From NCBI GenBank assembly GCA_013140995.1, contig JABFRX010000032.1, positions 1 to 61,298 of the forward strand: a DNA stretch of 61,298 nucleotides, read 5' to 3'. Positions 32,602-41,659 of the stretch are shown one piece after another (the first letter of the stretch is position 1; each line of letters opens with the position of its first letter). The DNA comes from Alphaproteobacteria bacterium (GTDB taxonomy: Bacteria > Pseudomonadota > Alphaproteobacteria > Micropepsales > Micropepsaceae). Below the pieces are notes generated by a model. That model saw only the letters and a program-made list of their open reading frames with translations. It was not told the DNA's origin and did no database searches. The translations under genes and the position numbers were made by a program.

Positions 32602-33603
32602 TTGAGCAACCAAGCCCTAGAAACCTCCGACTCGATCGTCCGGGAAGTTGAGCACGCCGTGGCGCGCATCGCCGCCGTCCGCGAAGCGATCGGCCGTGTG
32701 ATTTTCGGTCAGCGCAGCGTCGTTGACCAGGTTCTGGTCACGATTCTGGCCGGTGGTCACGGCCTGCTGGTTGGCGTTCCGGGCCTCGCGAAGACCCGCC
32801 TCGTCGAGGCGTTGGGAATCGTGCTTGGCCTCGCCACGAAGCGCATTCAATTTACGCCCGACCTCATGCCCGCCGATATCGTGGGCTCTGAGGTTTTGGA
32901 AGAGGCCGAAACCGGCCGCCGCTCGTTCCGCTTCATCAAGGGGCCGGTGTTCGCGCAGCTTCTGATGGCCGACGAAATCAACCGCGCGAGCCCACGTACG
33001 CAATCGGCGCTGCTGCAGGCGATGCAGGAGCATCATGTGACGGTCGCCGGCATGCGCTACGACCTGCCACATCCGTTCCACGTTCTGGCGACGCAAAACC
33101 CGCTCGAGCAAGAAGGCACCTATCCGCTCCCCGAAGCTCAGCTTGACCGCTTCCTGATGCAGATCGACGTTGGTTACCCCGATCTCGAAGCCGAGAAGCG
33201 CGTGTTGCTCGCCACCACCGGCGTCAGCGAGGAGCAGCCGAAAGAAGTCATCCGCGCACAAGACATCATGTTCTTCCAGCGTCTCGTCCGGGCGATCCCC
33301 GTCGGCGAAAAAGTGCTCGACGCGATCCTCGCCCTCGTGCGCAGCGCAAGGCCTGAAGAAGGCGGCGCGCAGAGCATCAAGGACCACGTCGCTTGGGGGC
33401 CGTCCCCTCGTGCGAGCCAAGCGTTTTCGCTCGCGGTCCGTGCGCGCGCGTTGATCGAAGGCCGCTTCGCGCCGTCGGTCGATGATGTGGTCGCGCTCGC
33501 GCCGCCCATATTGCGCCACAGAATGGCGCTCAACTTTGCGGCCCGCGCCGACGGCGTGACGATGGCCGATGTGATCAACCGGCTGACCGCGCCGTACCAA
33601 TAA
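32602..33603 (+). CDS. MoxR-family AAA+ ATPase
   Basis: A 333-residue AAA+ ATPase. Walker A is GVPGLAKTR (about 58-66), an atypical GxxGxAKT form standard for MoxR. Walker B is LLMADEINRASPRTQSALLQAM (about 119-140), followed by sensor 1 ATQNPLEQEGTYPLPEAQLDRF (about 168-189) and a C-terminal lid. MoxR proteins act as chaperone-like ATPases with VWA-domain partners. The start is TTG at 32602. It heads a four-gene operon with DUF58, BatA/DUF4159 and a large membrane protein. Confidence 0.95.
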   Translation: MSNQALETSDSIVREVEHAVARIAAVREAIGRVIFGQRSVVDQVLVTILAGGHGLLVGVPGLAKTRLVEALGIVLGLATKRIQFTPDLMPADIVGSEVLEEAETGRRSFRFIKGPVFAQLLMADEINRASPRTQSALLQAMQEHHVTVAGMRYDLPHPFHVLATQNPLEQEGTYPLPEAQLDRFLMQIDVGYPDLEAEKRVLLATTGVSEEQPKEVIRAQDIMFFQRLVRAIPVGEKVLDAILALVRSARPEEGGAQSIKDHVAWGPSPRASQAFSLAVRARALIEGRFAPSVDDVVALAPPILRHRMALNFAARADGVTMADVINRLTAPYQ

Positions 33604-33628
33604 GCGCGAGCGCCCCAAGAGGTTTCGT

Positions 33629-34561
33629 ATGGCGAGTGTCGCGTCGACGCTCTTTAGCGGTTGGACCCAAACGCCCAAACGCGAAGCCAGTGCCCGCGAG
33701 CAGGCAGAGCATCTTGGCGCGCGGTTGCCGCCGCTGATGATCCAAGCCGAACGCGTTGCATCGACCGTCGCGACCGGCGAACACGGCCGCCGCCGGGTCG
33801 GCCAAGGCGAAGCGTTCTGGCAGTTCCGACGCTATCGTCAGGAAGACCCCTCGACCGCCGTAGATTGGCGTCAGTCCGCGAAGTCGCAACATCTGTTCGT
33901 GCGCGAGCGCGAATGGGCGGCGGCTGCGAGCGTTTGGATCTGGCGCGATGCCTCGCCGTCCATGCACTACAAATCGCATGTCGCGAAGTGTACCAAGGTC
34001 GAGCGCGCAACCGTTCTCGCTTTGGCGTTCGCTTCCTTGCTCGTGCGCGGCGGCGAGCGTGTCGGTGCACTCGACAGTTTGAAGCCGCCCGCAACGGGCA
34101 AGTCTGGCTTCAACCGCTTTGCGCTGCAAATGACGATGCAGATGACGTCGAAGCAAAGCTTGCCGCCGTTGATGCCGCTGCCGCGCTTCTCGCAGATCAT
34201 CCTGATCTCGGACTGGCTTACGCCATCCGAAGGCGTGCTGAACTTGCTTCGCCACTACGGCGCGCTCGGCGTGCGCGGGCACTTGATCCAGGTCCTCGAC
34301 CCCGCCGAAGAAGACCTGCCGTTCGACGGCCGTACCGAGTTCGAAGACGTCGAATCGAAGACCCGCATGCTTGCCCGCCGCGCCGAGACGTTGCGCGATG
34401 CCTATCGTGACCGCCTCGCCGCGCTGCGCAGCGAGGTCGCGCAGGCCTGCCGCCGCCAGGACTGGACGTTCGCGACGCACCGCACCGACCGCCCCGCGCA
34501 AGGTGCCTTGCTCGCTGCATACGCTGCCTTGTCCGCGCACCGCCCGTTCGAGATGAGGTGA
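33629..34561 (+). CDS. DUF58 domain protein
   Basis: A 310-residue protein with the DUF58 signature: FRRYRQEDPSTAVDWRQSAKSQHLFVRERE (about 68-97), followed by a degenerate VWA-like strand VWIWRDASPSMHY whose DxSxS-like D-A-S-P-S could bind metal. DUF58 proteins partner MoxR ATPases. No membrane segments are seen in this one. It lies 25 bp after moxR and 4 bp before the BatA/DUF4159 gene. Confidence 0.92.
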   Translation: MASVASTLFSGWTQTPKREASAREQAEHLGARLPPLMIQAERVASTVATGEHGRRRVGQGEAFWQFRRYRQEDPSTAVDWRQSAKSQHLFVREREWAAAASVWIWRDASPSMHYKSHVAKCTKVERATVLALAFASLLVRGGERVGALDSLKPPATGKSGFNRFALQMTMQMTSKQSLPPLMPLPRFSQIILISDWLTPSEGVLNLLRHYGALGVRGHLIQVLDPAEEDLPFDGRTEFEDVESKTRMLARRAETLRDAYRDRLAALRSEVAQACRRQDWTFATHRTDRPAQGALLAAYAALSAHRPFEMR

Positions 34562-34565
34562 GGGT

Positions 34566-37328
34566 GTGACGACGATCGGCCCGCTTGCATTCGGCGTACC
34601 CTGGATACTGTTCGGGCTCATCGCGCTGCCCGTGATCTGGTGGCTGCTGCGGGTGACGCCGCCTGCTCCGAAGCGCGTGCTGTTTCCGGCCGTGCGACTG
34701 CTGCTGGGCTTGAACCAGAAAGAGGAAACACCCGCGCGCACGCCATTGTGGCTCTTGCTGCTTCGAACCGCCATCGCAGGCCTCGCCATCGTCGCGCTCG
34801 CTGATCCCTATTTGAATCCGCAATCCGCAGGCCTGAAGAAGAGCCCCGTCGTCGTTGTTATCGACAACGGTTGGGCCGCAGCCGCCCGCTGGGACGACCG
34901 CGTCGGTGCGATGCAAACACTTGCCGCCGAAGCCGAACGCGATAGCCGCCCGTTGGTCGTGCTTCCGACCGCGCTCAGCGATGCGCCGACAGTCCTCAAA
35001 CCGCTCGCCGGTGCCGAAGCACAGGGCGCCGTTAAAGCCGTCGCTCCTCAACCGTTCGGCGTCGACCGTGCGAAGGCGCTTGGCCTTCTGCAGAGACTGA
35101 ACCTCACGGGCAACCCCGACATCGTCTGGCTGACCGACGGTCTCGAAGACGGCAACGCCCGCGAGTTCGCGCGTGGTCTCGCGGCACTTGGCGAGCTGCG
35201 TGTACAAACTGACGACGCGCTGAACGCGGCGCTCGCCATCACGCCGCCGAAAGCCGAAGGCAGTGCGCTTGTGTTTCGCGTCGTCCGAGCTAAGGCCGAC
35301 GGCGAGGTCAAAGGCACCGTCCGAGCGACGGGCGCGCAAGGCCGCTTCCTCGCCGCGCAGGAGTTCACACTCAAAGCCTCCGAAACAAGCACAGAAGTGA
35401 AGCTCGACCTCGCGACAGAACTCCGCAACGACCTCGCCCGCGTTGAGATCGCGGACCGCGGATCCGCGGGTAGCGTCGCCTTGATCGACGAGCGCTGGCG
35501 CCGCCGCCCGGTGGGCCTCGTCTCCGGCCAAACGGTCGACTCTGCGCAGCCGCTGCTCGCCGACCTCTTCTATCTCGATCGCGCGCTCGGTCCCTACGCC
35601 GAGATCCACCACGGAAAGATCACCGACCTGGTGAAAGCGGGCCTCTCCGTGCTCGTCCTCGCCGATGTTGGGCAGATCGTGGGCGCGGACAAAGCCGCTG
35701 CCGCCGAATGGGTCTCGAAGGGCGGCGTTTTGATTCGTTTCTCCGGCCCGAAACTTGCCGCGCAAAGCGACGATCTGATCCCGGGCAAGCTACGCAGCGG
35801 TGGCCGTCTGCTCGACGGCGCGTTGTCGTGGAGCGAACCGCAAACACTTAGTCCGTGGACGGAAGAGAGTCCGTTCTTCGGTTTGCCAATTCCGCCCGAC
35901 GTCTCGATCAAGCGTCAAGTGCTGACCGAACCCTCGATCGGTACCGACATCAAGACCTGGGCCCAACTCAGCGACGGCACGCCGCTCGTCACCGCCAAAC
36001 GTCAACATAAGGGTTGGGTGATTCTCTTCCACGTCACTGCGAACACCGCGTGGTCGTCGCTGCCGATCTCCGGCCTCTTCGTCGAGATGCTTCGCCGAAC
36101 GGTCGCGCTGTCTTCCGGCGTCGCTGCCGACGACCCCAGCCTGACGGCCGCCGGTGGCCCGCTCGCGCCGGCAGAGACGCTGGACGGCTTCGGACGGCTC
36201 GGCCAACCGGCTGCTGCGGCGCTGCCCATGCGCGGGCCCGATTTCGAAAAAGCGACGCCGAGCCCCCGCCATCCGCCCGGTTTCTACGGCGAGGGCGGGG
36301 TGCGCCGCGCCTTCAACTTGTTCAAGCCGGACGCGGCTTTGAAGCCCCTTCCCACTTTGCCGGCGGGCGTCGAAGTCACGACATTTGGTCTTCGCCAGGC
36401 GGTTGAGCTTAAATACGTTCTGATGGCGATCGCGATTGCCTTGGCACTCTTCGACCTCGTGGCCGGTTTGATCCTGCGCGGGCTGGTGGCGCCTCCGCGC
36501 CTGCCGGTGCGCCAAGCGGCGGGAGTTGTCCTTGCGCTCACCATCGCGGTTGCCTTCATTGGCGAGGCGCGCGCGAACGACGAATTCAACCTCAAGGCCT
36601 CGAACACCTATCGCCTTGCCTTCGTGCTGACCGGCGACCCGGAAGTCGACGCGATGAGCCGCGCGGGACTGAAGGGCTTGACGCGCATCTTGAAGGAACG
36701 CACCGCCGCGGAACCGGGCGACCCGATCGCGATCGACATCGAGCAGGACGAACTTGCGTTCTTTCCGCTTATCTATTGGCCCGTGTCGCCGGCGCAATCG
36801 CAGCTTTCCGCGAACGCACTGGCCAAGGTCGATGCCTTCATGCGCAACGGTGGCACGATCTTGTTCGACACGCGCGATCAAAACACCGCGCTCCCCACCG
36901 CCACCGGCGGCGCCGCGAACGGTTCGCTCACGCTTCGCCGTTTGCTGGCCGGTCTCGACATCCCGCCGTTGCAGCCGTTGGGCCAGGACCATGTGCTGAC
37001 GCGTTCGTTCTATCTCTTGCGCGAGTTCCCGGGCCGCTGGGCCTCGGGTCGCGTTTGGGTTGAAGCGCGCCAGAATGCTGGCGACGGGGCGCCGTCGTTG
37101 ACGGCGTCCGACGGCGTGTCGCCGATCATCGTGGGCGGCGCCGATTGGGCCGCTGCCTGGGCGCAGGACGACAACGGCCGTCCGATCGCAGCGGTCGTGC
37201 CTGGCGGCGACCGCCAGCGCGAGTTCGCGATGCGCTTCGGCGTGAACCTTGTGATGTACACCCTGACGGGCAACTACAAGACCGACCAGGTTCATGTGCC
37301 CGCGATCCTCGAGCGTTTGGGTCAATAG
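34566..37328 (+). CDS. BatA-domain / DUF4159 membrane protein
   Basis: A 920-residue protein. The N-terminus is BatA-like: two membrane helices (about 8-27 and 62-82) framing RVLFPAVRLLLGL. A VWA-like periplasmic region follows, VVVIDNGWAAAARWDD (about 96-111), with no full MIDAS (DxSxS is replaced). Membrane helices occur about 615-640 and 648-665, then a C-terminal DUF4159 domain (about 670-920) of ThuA/GATase-like fold. It probably forms an envelope complex with the MoxR ATPase. The start is GTG at 34566. Confidence 0.88.
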   Translation: MTTIGPLAFGVPWILFGLIALPVIWWLLRVTPPAPKRVLFPAVRLLLGLNQKEETPARTPLWLLLLRTAIAGLAIVALADPYLNPQSAGLKKSPVVVVIDNGWAAAARWDDRVGAMQTLAAEAERDSRPLVVLPTALSDAPTVLKPLAGAEAQGAVKAVAPQPFGVDRAKALGLLQRLNLTGNPDIVWLTDGLEDGNAREFARGLAALGELRVQTDDALNAALAITPPKAEGSALVFRVVRAKADGEVKGTVRATGAQGRFLAAQEFTLKASETSTEVKLDLATELRNDLARVEIADRGSAGSVALIDERWRRRPVGLVSGQTVDSAQPLLADLFYLDRALGPYAEIHHGKITDLVKAGLSVLVLADVGQIVGADKAAAAEWVSKGGVLIRFSGPKLAAQSDDLIPGKLRSGGRLLDGALSWSEPQTLSPWTEESPFFGLPIPPDVSIKRQVLTEPSIGTDIKTWAQLSDGTPLVTAKRQHKGWVILFHVTANTAWSSLPISGLFVEMLRRTVALSSGVAADDPSLTAAGGPLAPAETLDGFGRLGQPAAAALPMRGPDFEKATPSPRHPPGFYGEGGVRRAFNLFKPDAALKPLPTLPAGVEVTTFGLRQAVELKYVLMAIAIALALFDLVAGLILRGLVAPPRLPVRQAAGVVLALTIAVAFIGEARANDEFNLKASNTYRLAFVLTGDPEVDAMSRAGLKGLTRILKERTAAEPGDPIAIDIEQDELAFFPLIYWPVSPAQSQLSANALAKVDAFMRNGGTILFDTRDQNTALPTATGGAANGSLTLRRLLAGLDIPPLQPLGQDHVLTRSFYLLREFPGRWASGRVWVEARQNAGDGAPSLTASDGVSPIIVGGADWAAAWAQDDNGRPIAAVVPGGDRQREFAMRFGVNLVMYTLTGNYKTDQVHVPAILERLGQ

Positions 37329-39395
37329 ATGGCCCTCGACATCGTCTTCGTCCCGCATCTGCCGCTTGGGTGGATTCTGATACTGACGGTGGCGAGCGTT
37401 GCCTTGGTCGGCGCCAGTCTGCTGTTGCGCGCGCCGGGCGCCTGGTGGCGTGCCGGAGCGATGGCGGCCGCGCTGCTCGTGCTCGCCAATCCCGCGATCG
37501 TCGAGGAAGAGCGCAAGGGACTGCCGGATGTCGCCGTCATCGTCGCCGACCAGACGCAAAGCCAAGCGATCGGCGACCGCTCGAAAACCGTGGACGATAC
37601 GGTCGCAAAGCTGCGGGCGAAACTTGCGGCGCATAAGGACCTCGACGTTCGCGTCATCACGGTGACCGAAGACCGCTCGGTGCAAGACGGCGGCACGTCG
37701 CTGTTCGGTCCGCTCGCCGACGCGTTCGCCGATGTGCCGCCCGACCGCATTGCGGGCGCGGTACTCGTTACCGACGGCCAAATCCACGACGTCCCGTCCG
37801 GCGCCGCCGCAAAGCTGACCTATCCCGTTCACGCGCTGCTCACCGGCGAACCCAACGAGCGCGACCGTAAGCTCACGATCGAGCAGGCACCGCGTTACGG
37901 TATCGTCGGCGAACCGCTGACGTTCACCGTCCGCGTCGACGACTTCGGAACGACCGGCGAAGCCGTCGCCGATCTTGAAGTCCGCATCGACGGCAAGGTC
38001 GTGCTGAACGAGACCGCGAGGACCGGCGAACCGAAGTCGCTCGAACTAACGCTCCCGCACGGCGGCGAAAACGTCATTGAAATCCAGGCCGGCGCGGGGC
38101 CGAAGGAGCTTACGCTTCTGAATAACCGCGCCGCCGTTGTCACCACAGGCATCCGCGATCAGCTGCGCGTTCTGCTCGTCTCCGGCGAGCCTCACGCCGG
38201 CGAGCGTACGCTGCGCAACTTATTGAAGGCTGATCCGTCGGTCTCTCTTGTGCACTTCACCATTTTGCGCCCACCGGAGAAGCAGGACGGCACTCCGGTC
38301 GACGAGCTCTCGCTGATCGCGTTCCCGACGCGCGAGCTGTTCGACGAAAAGCTGAACGACTTCAACCTCATCATCTTCGACCGCTACCAGCGCCGCGGCG
38401 TGCTGCCCTTGGCTTACTACGAAAACGTCGCGCGCTACGTCGAGAATGGCGGCGCGCTTCTCATCACGTCCGGCCCTGAGTTCTCGTCGCCGTTGAGCCT
38501 CTATCGCTCGCCGTTGAACTCGGTCATCCCCGCCGAGCCGGTCGAGCGCATCTACGAGCAAGGCTACAAACCGCGCCTGACCGAAGCCGGTGAGCGTCAC
38601 CCCGTGACGGCGGGCCTGCCCGGTGCCAACGTTGGAAACAAGGACCCGACCTGGGGCCGCTGGTTCCGTCTCGTGCAGGCCCAAGTCCTCACCGGCCAGA
38701 CGTTGATGCAAGGTGCCGAGCAACAGCCGCTGCTGGTTCTCAATCGCGTGCAGGAAGGTCGCGTTGCACTGCTGCTCTCCGATCACGCGTGGCTGTGGAC
38801 CCGCGGCTTCGAAGGCGGCGGCCCGCAAGCCGAGCTTCTGCGCCGCCTCGCGCACTGGCTCATGAAGGAACCGGAGCTTGAGGAAGAGCGTTTGAACGGC
38901 ACGATCAAAGGCGACCGCCTGATCGTGACCCGCCGCACGATGGCCGAACGGGCTGCCGCGATCGAAGTGACCCACCCGTCCGGCCGCGCCGAGAAGGTGA
39001 CGCTGACGCCGACCGAAGACGGCGCGTTCTCCGGCACGATCAAGGCGCCCGAAATGGGCCTCTATCGCTTGCGCGACGGCAACTTGAGCGCGGTCGCGGC
39101 AGCGGGCCCGTTGAACCCGCGCGAACTCTCCGACGTGCGTGCGACGGAGAAGCTGGTCAAACTCGTGACGCACGCCACGAAAGGCGGCATTGCCTGGATC
39201 AAGCGCGACGGGCTGCCCGAAATCCGTCGCACTAGACCCGGCCGCGCCGCTAGCGACGACGGATGGATCGGCCTGCGCGCGAATGAGGCCTATGCGGTGC
39301 GCTCCACGCGCCAAACGCCGTTGTTCCATCCGGCGATCGCGTTCGTGCTCATCATCGGCAGCCTGATGCTGGGCTGGCGCCGCGAAGGGCGTTAG
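37329..39395 (+). CDS. Large membrane protein of the MoxR cluster (GATase/VWA-like)
   Basis: A 688-residue protein with N-terminal helices (about 12-32 and 40-58), a VWA-like strand DVAVIVADQTQSQ, Ig-like periplasmic region (about 180-265), and a GATase-1/ThuA-like region (RVLLVSGEPHAGERTLRNLLK, later GALLITSGPEF). A C-terminal membrane helix (about 665-683) is followed by WRREGR. It begins directly after the DUF4159 stop. No catalytic Cys/His triad of active amidotransferases is evident. It is the last gene of the operon. Confidence 0.82.
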   Translation: MALDIVFVPHLPLGWILILTVASVALVGASLLLRAPGAWWRAGAMAAALLVLANPAIVEEERKGLPDVAVIVADQTQSQAIGDRSKTVDDTVAKLRAKLAAHKDLDVRVITVTEDRSVQDGGTSLFGPLADAFADVPPDRIAGAVLVTDGQIHDVPSGAAAKLTYPVHALLTGEPNERDRKLTIEQAPRYGIVGEPLTFTVRVDDFGTTGEAVADLEVRIDGKVVLNETARTGEPKSLELTLPHGGENVIEIQAGAGPKELTLLNNRAAVVTTGIRDQLRVLLVSGEPHAGERTLRNLLKADPSVSLVHFTILRPPEKQDGTPVDELSLIAFPTRELFDEKLNDFNLIIFDRYQRRGVLPLAYYENVARYVENGGALLITSGPEFSSPLSLYRSPLNSVIPAEPVERIYEQGYKPRLTEAGERHPVTAGLPGANVGNKDPTWGRWFRLVQAQVLTGQTLMQGAEQQPLLVLNRVQEGRVALLLSDHAWLWTRGFEGGGPQAELLRRLAHWLMKEPELEEERLNGTIKGDRLIVTRRTMAERAAAIEVTHPSGRAEKVTLTPTEDGAFSGTIKAPEMGLYRLRDGNLSAVAAAGPLNPRELSDVRATEKLVKLVTHATKGGIAWIKRDGLPEIRRTRPGRAASDDGWIGLRANEAYAVRSTRQTPLFHPAIAFVLIIGSLMLGWRREGR

Positions 39396-39407
39396 TGTGG
39401 CAGACGG

Positions 39408-39890
39408 TCACCCCGCCGCCTGTAGCTTCCGCCGTGCGAGGCGTTCCGTTAGCAGGTAGATCTTTTTGTAGCGCGGGTCGCTTGTTACTTCGGCACCGAC
39501 CCATGAGGGCCTCTCGAAGGTGGTTGTCTCGCTTGGCAGTTCGATTTCCGCGATCACGATGCCTTTCAGAGCGCCGTGATAGACGTCGACTTCCCACGTG
39601 TGTCCAAGCCACGGCACGATGTTTCGCGTCTTCTCGACGACAAGTTCGCCGCAAAGGCGTAGCATCGCTTCGGCGTCGGCCACCGGAATTTCATACTCGA
39701 ATTCTTCGCGCCGCATGCCGACCGCACGGCTTTTCACGGCTAGCGTCGCGCGATCGCGGAAGCTGCGCACGCGCACTTTCTTGTCGCCGTCGCGCGACAG
39801 CAGTCCGTCCTTGAGTTCCAGCTTTGCCGTCACATGCTCGCGCCAGCGGTCGCCGACGACGAGAAACTTCCGTTCGATTTCGAGCGCCAC
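39408..39890 (-). CDS. CYTH domain protein (triphosphate tunnel metalloenzyme)
   Basis: A 160-residue protein starting MALEIERKFLV with the ExExK triphosphate-tunnel motif (residues 4-8). Basic and acidic tunnel residues follow: KVRVRSFRD, AVKSRAVGMRREEFEYEIP, KTRNIVPW, and EVDVYHGALKGIVIAEIELP. CYTH proteins hydrolyse inorganic triphosphate or thiamine/nucleoside triphosphates; this short form fits the YgiF/NeuTTM-like tripolyphosphatases. The start is GTG at 39890. It converges on the MoxR-cluster membrane protein with a 12-bp gap. Confidence 0.9.
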   Translation of the reverse strand: MALEIERKFLVVGDRWREHVTAKLELKDGLLSRDGDKKVRVRSFRDRATLAVKSRAVGMRREEFEYEIPVADAEAMLRLCGELVVEKTRNIVPWLGHTWEVDVYHGALKGIVIAEIELPSETTTFERPSWVGAEVTSDPRYKKIYLLTERLARRKLQAAG

Positions 39891-40170
39891 AGTGATGTCC
39901 CAGCCAGTAGCAACAATCTACCTGGGCGGCGGCCCCGCCCTCAACAAGTGGCCTGCGGAGGTAGATGCACAAGAACCGATCACACCGCAGGTTTTTGCGC
40001 GACCGAATCGTTTGTCGCGCTATGGATTGGGGTGCGTCCGCGGCGCGCCCATATGCCCGGACTGTGGATAAACAGCCTGATCTGTGCCAGCGCCTTCAAC
40101 GGCGGGGCGTGTCCAAAGGCTGAAAGTGGCTGTGCAGGCGACGATCTGAGTGGGTTAATCTCGGCAGCGC
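39891..40170. other. Intergenic region with dyad and DnaA box
   Basis: A 280-bp gap between divergent CYTH and PP2C genes. It contains a dyad ATCTACCT/AGGTAGAT (39916-39966) enclosing GGGCGG/CCGCCC, and one perfect DnaA box TGTGGATAA (40063-40071). A 58-codon open frame from ATG 39895 exists but is unsupported. The strand skew changes about here. A single DnaA box does not make an origin. Confidence 0.4.
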
Positions 40171-41052
40171 ATGCGGAGAATGACTTCTGAGGGGTTCGGT
40201 GTGCCGCAGATCAGTGTGATTGAAGGCTTGAGTATTGGCGGGTCGGTCGAGCGGGTGAACGATGACACGTTCGGCGCTGCGGGGTCGATTGCGTTCGTAC
40301 TCGATGGGGTGACGAGTCTTAGCGAGACGCCGCTGCTGCCGGGTAAGAGCGATGCGGCTTGGGCTGCGCAGACGGCGCGCGAATTGCTCTTGGCGGACGG
40401 CGCGGCGTGCGGCGGCGATCTGCGCAGGCTTGTCACGATGGTGGCTGAGGGGATCACCACGCGGTTCGAGGCGGAGCGCGTGCGTCCGCCAGCCGAGCGG
40501 TACGAGCTGCCGTGGACGACAATGAGTTTGATCGGGGTTGAGGCCGGGCGGCTCAACATCGCTTATGTGGGCGACAGCCGCGTGCTGGTCGAGACCGGCG
40601 ACGGCGCGGTGCATAGCTTCGGGGTCAATCCTTCGCGCACGGCGTTCGAGACGCGGCTTGCGCAGAAGATGATCGCTTCGCGCAAGGGGAAGCCGTTGGG
40701 ACCTGCGGCAGTGTTGCCGGAGCTTCGCGCGGCACGGAACACCGTGAACACGAATACCGGGTACTGGTTGTTGGGTGCTGACGCGGCCGTTGGCGCGCAC
40801 GCCATCGTGACGTCGCTTGCCCTACCGGGGCCAGCGACAGTGTTGCTCGCGACGGACGGTTTCTATGCGCTGGTCGAGGACTACCAGCGCTATGATGATC
40901 GCGCGTTGATCGCGGTGGCGCAGGCGATCGGGCTTGGTGCGTTGGCGCGGGAGTTAAGGCAGATCGAGGATGACGATCCGGCGGGCGAGCGGTTTCCGCG
41001 GATGAAGAAGAGCGACGACGCTACGGCGTTGCTTGTACGGGTCGAGCCGTAG
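40171..41052 (+). CDS. PP2C-type serine/threonine phosphatase
   Basis: A 293-residue protein with PP2C metal-binding motifs: GGSVERVNDDTFG (Asp), AFVLDGVTSL (DG), LNIAYVGDSRVLV (GDSR), VLLATDGFYALV and KKSDDATALLVRV. It is divergent from short SpoIIE forms. It dephosphorylates Ser/Thr proteins; no kinase lies next to it, so its target is unknown. The frame starts at ATG 40171. ATG 40180 is an alternative behind GGAGA. It meets the next gene's stop without a spacer. Confidence 0.85.
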   Translation: MRRMTSEGFGVPQISVIEGLSIGGSVERVNDDTFGAAGSIAFVLDGVTSLSETPLLPGKSDAAWAAQTARELLLADGAACGGDLRRLVTMVAEGITTRFEAERVRPPAERYELPWTTMSLIGVEAGRLNIAYVGDSRVLVETGDGAVHSFGVNPSRTAFETRLAQKMIASRKGKPLGPAAVLPELRAARNTVNTNTGYWLLGADAAVGAHAIVTSLALPGPATVLLATDGFYALVEDYQRYDDRALIAVAQAIGLGALARELRQIEDDDPAGERFPRMKKSDDATALLVRVEP

Positions 41053-41610
41053 CTACTTGAGTTTGCGCAAACTGCCTTTGACGGTGCGCACGAACTTGCC
41101 GTCTTTCACGTTAGAGAATTCGAGGCGCATGTCTTTGCCGGCGACCCTACGGCGGTAGGTTTGGAATTCCGGTTTGCCGTCTTCGTTGATCGTGAAGCTT
41201 GAGATCACGAGGCCAGAGCCGTCGAGGCGTGCCCAATAAAGAATGCCGCCGCTGTAGGGGTCGCTTTCGGCTTTCGCGCGCCAGGTGTTCGGCGTCGGCG
41301 CTGGCACGAATTCGACGGTCGTCGATTTCAGGACTTCGAGCGGGGCTTTCGGGTTGCCCTTCTGGCGTTGCAGCGTCGACCAGCTCAACAAGAAGCCGCC
41401 GAGGTCCGATTTTTTGATCGATACGGCGATGTCGCGCTTTGAAGTTGGGAAATCTTCGTCGGTCTCGCTCGACGCCGTCGCGGTGCCCTGCCAGTCGCCG
41501 AAGTAGCCATCAAGGATCAGCGGCGGTATGGCGACTTTGGATGGCGCGGCAAGAGCCAGCGGAACGAACAGGAGCAAGGCGGCGGCAACAGCTAAGCGAG
41601 CAAATGGCAT
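41053..41610 (-). CDS. Exported protein, unknown function
   Basis: A 185-residue protein with a signal peptide (MPFARLAVAAALLLFVPLALAAPS). The mature region starts IPPLILDGYFGDWQGTATASS, recalling the DGxxxDW opening of CBM9-like/DOMON-type sandwich domains, followed by beta-rich sequence (FLLSWSTLQRQ, SGGILYWARLDGSGLVISSF). The function is unknown and the CBM9 resemblance is weak. ATG 41610 gives a good signal; an earlier in-frame start lacks one. It is convergent with PP2C and downstream of hemF by 50 bp on the same strand. Confidence 0.65.
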   Translation of the reverse strand: MPFARLAVAAALLLFVPLALAAPSKVAIPPLILDGYFGDWQGTATASSETDEDFPTSKRDIAVSIKKSDLGGFLLSWSTLQRQKGNPKAPLEVLKSTTVEFVPAPTPNTWRAKAESDPYSGGILYWARLDGSGLVISSFTINEDGKPEFQTYRRRVAGKDMRLEFSNVKDGKFVRTVKGSLRKLK

Positions 41611-41659
41611 GGACGCGACTCCGCTGACCCTCAAGCGATAGCCGCCACCTGGCGCCGCA

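Noticed and set aside
35790-37832. 680-codon minus-strand open frame opposite the DUF4159 gene
   Set aside because: It is antisense to a well supported gene and its product is Arg/Gly-rich low-quality sequence; a GC-rich shadow frame.
39895-40071. 58-codon ORF in the CYTH-PP2C gap
   Set aside because: It has a CxxC-like end but no known family, poor ribosome site, and overlaps a dyad and the DnaA box; not supported.
40063-40071. Replication origin
   Set aside because: Only one DnaA box and no AT-rich unwinding region; hemF, not hemE, is nearby.
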